From positions 1-64,000 of the forward strand of contig RCNN01000589.1 in NCBI GenBank assembly GCA_003667245.1: a stretch of DNA of 64,000 nt. Direction: 5' to 3'. The position numbers were made by a program, and so were the translations under genes. The notes under the pieces are model-generated. The model was not told the origin of the DNA. It did not search any database and was given only the letters and a program-made list of their open reading frames with translations. The stretch's first letter is position 1. Each line of letters begins with the position of its first letter. Below are positions 62,624 through 64,000 of the stretch, one piece after another. This DNA comes from Heterostelium multicystogenum (Eukaryota; Evosea; Eumycetozoa; Acytosteliales; Acytosteliaceae).

Positions 62624-63941
62624 GCCGCTTCAAACCTCGGGACACCGTGGCCCGCTGGATTGCCCTGACCATCCTGATTGCGATGCTCACAGCGCTGGCC
62701 TTCAATGCGCTGTTTGTGCAACTGGCTGGCGTTTGGGCCAGGCCGCCGTTGGGTGAAACCGGCCTGTTGGAGAAGGTCGCGGTGATCGTGCGGATGATCG
62801 AAGCGGCAGAGCCGTCCCAGCGCGCGCAACTGACTCGGGCAGTGGCCGATGACAGCTTCAAGGTGAGTTGGTCGGCCTCCCGCACAGGCATTGATGTGCC
62901 GGTTTTGGAAGACCCGGGGTTTCACTCCGACCAGGTGTTCAAAACAGCTGCTCAAGGGGCCGGAGCGGCGAATGGAAGCCTACGAACCGTCCGACTGGCC
63001 TGGCCCCGGCGGGCGCTATGCGCTGGTGGTGCAACTGGTGGATGAATCCTGGCTGATGTTCAGCGCGCCGTCGCGCAGCTGGGGCCTGGCGGAAGGCCCG
63101 CGAAGCCTGATCGTGCTGATGCTGGTACTGATTTCCACCGCGCTGGTCACGCTGATCGCCACCCGGCGCCTGGCCCGGCCGCTGCAGTATTTCGCCCAGG
63201 GTGTGCGACGTTTCGGCGCCGACTTTCGTGCGCCGCCTATCGAGCCGGTCGGCCCCCAGGAAATCCGCCAGGCGATTCTCGCGTTCAACGGCATGCAGGC
63301 GCAGTTGCAGCACTTCATCCAGGACCGCACCCAGATGCTCGCCGCGATTTCCCATGACCTGCGTGCGCCGCTGGACCCGCCTGCGCCTGCGGGGGGAATT
63401 CATCGAAGATGCCGACCAGCAGCACCGCCTGTTCCGGGATGTCGACGAGATGCAGGCGATGATCAACACCGCGCTGGAATTCTTTCGCGACGATGCGCGC
63501 CTGGAACAGGCCACCCAACTGGACCTTGCGGAGTTGCTGCAAACGCTGATTGACGACTACCGCGATCAGTCCATCGACATCGGCTTCAATGGCCCGCCAC
63601 GGCTGGTGTATTTCGGTCGTCCGCTGGGGCTCAAGCGAGTGATGACCAACCTGATGGACAATGCGATCCACTACGGGCGGGCGCCGGAAATCGAACTGCA
63701 ACAGAGTCCGGGCGTGGTGACGATACGGGTACTGGACCGTGGCCCGGGCATCCCGCAGGAGCAGCATGAGCAGGTGTTCCTGCCGTTCTTTCGGCTGGAA
63801 GGCTCACGCAATAAAAGTACCGGCGGGGTCGGTTTGGGCCTTTCCACGGCACGGGCGATTGTCCTGGAACACGGTGGAACGCTGACGTTGGAGAATCGCC
63901 CGTGTGGCGGGTTGGCCGCCGTGGTGGTGTTGCCGGTTTAG
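62620..63941 (+). CDS. Sensor histidine kinase (frame broken)
   Basis: Membrane kinase of about 440 residues paired with the upstream regulator. Two transmembrane helices flank a periplasmic domain (IALTILIAMLTALAFNALFVQL, and near 63100-63160). HAMP then leads to ISHDLRAPLTRLRLRGEF with the phospho-acceptor His. ATPase motifs are NLMDNAIHYG, VLDRGPGIPQ and GVGLGLSTARAIV. Breaks near 62940 and 63373. EnvZ-like layout; the signal is unknown. The last 59 bases of the window hold no recognisable gene. Confidence 0.9.
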
Positions 63942-64000
63942 GAAGGCTTAAACCCTCACGGCAAATTGCCTTTTCCCAGATCAGTCAGATTACCGCTATT

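Overview
The window comes from a fluorescent-type Pseudomonas, most likely the P. fluorescens group. Three things support this: the GC-rich coding style, about a dozen REP/REPIN palindromes of the GTGGGAGCGGGCTTGCTCGCGA type between genes, and conserved gene orders (ndpA-hupN-rlmF-valS-holC-pepA-lptFG; lepA-lepB-rnc-era-recO-pdxJ; cmoA-cmoB; gcd with oprB). I recognised no tRNA, rRNA, CRISPR array, insertion sequence or prophage.

The sequence carries many single-base insertions and deletions. More than thirty genes, including essential ones (valS, lepB, era, holC, lptF, lptG), switch frame one or more times while both frames still encode clean family sequence. I read these as sequencing or assembly errors. 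Such loci are annotated as whole CDSs with approximate break positions. Their ends come from the family N- and C-termini, and their lengths need not be multiples of three.

Layout. 1-9.3 kb: two iron-uptake signalling loci on either side of a candidate Fur box. The minus-strand locus is fecI-fecR-fecA. The plus-strand locus is DUF3649, PepSY protein, DUF3325, ECF sigma, FecR-like anti-sigma and a TonB receptor without a signalling domain. 9.5-20.8 kb: housekeeping genes. 20.9-26.9 kb: lepA to pdxJ. 27.2-34.7 kb: multicopper oxidase, tadA, cmoB/cmoA, a YhhN-like membrane protein, a chagasin-like lipoprotein and a second Lon protease.

34.9-46.6 kb is the main accessory block. A regulator with two winged helices faces an amidase, a PgdA/PuuE-type deacetylase, an MFS carrier, two SDR dehydrogenases, a small CxxC protein, a COG0523 GTPase and a solute-binding-like protein with no signal peptide, followed by a membrane GGDEF/EAL protein. 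The shared promoter region has two matching 27-bp inverted repeats and a sigma54-like element. Together these suggest a regulated pathway for importing, hydrolysing and oxidising an unidentified amide or N-acylated compound.

46.7-49.0 kb holds a two-gene unit: a 2OG-Fe(II) oxygenase-like protein and an aromatic-amino-acid decarboxylase-like enzyme, possibly a small specialised-metabolite pathway. 49.2-53.1 kb is periplasmic glucose oxidation (oprB, gcd). 53.4-54.0 kb is an unrecognised pair of small genes. 54.1-57.5 kb has an aminotransferase, a LysR regulator and an amino-acid binding protein. The rest has a diguanylate cyclase, a PhoD-like phosphatase, mlaA and a two-component system.
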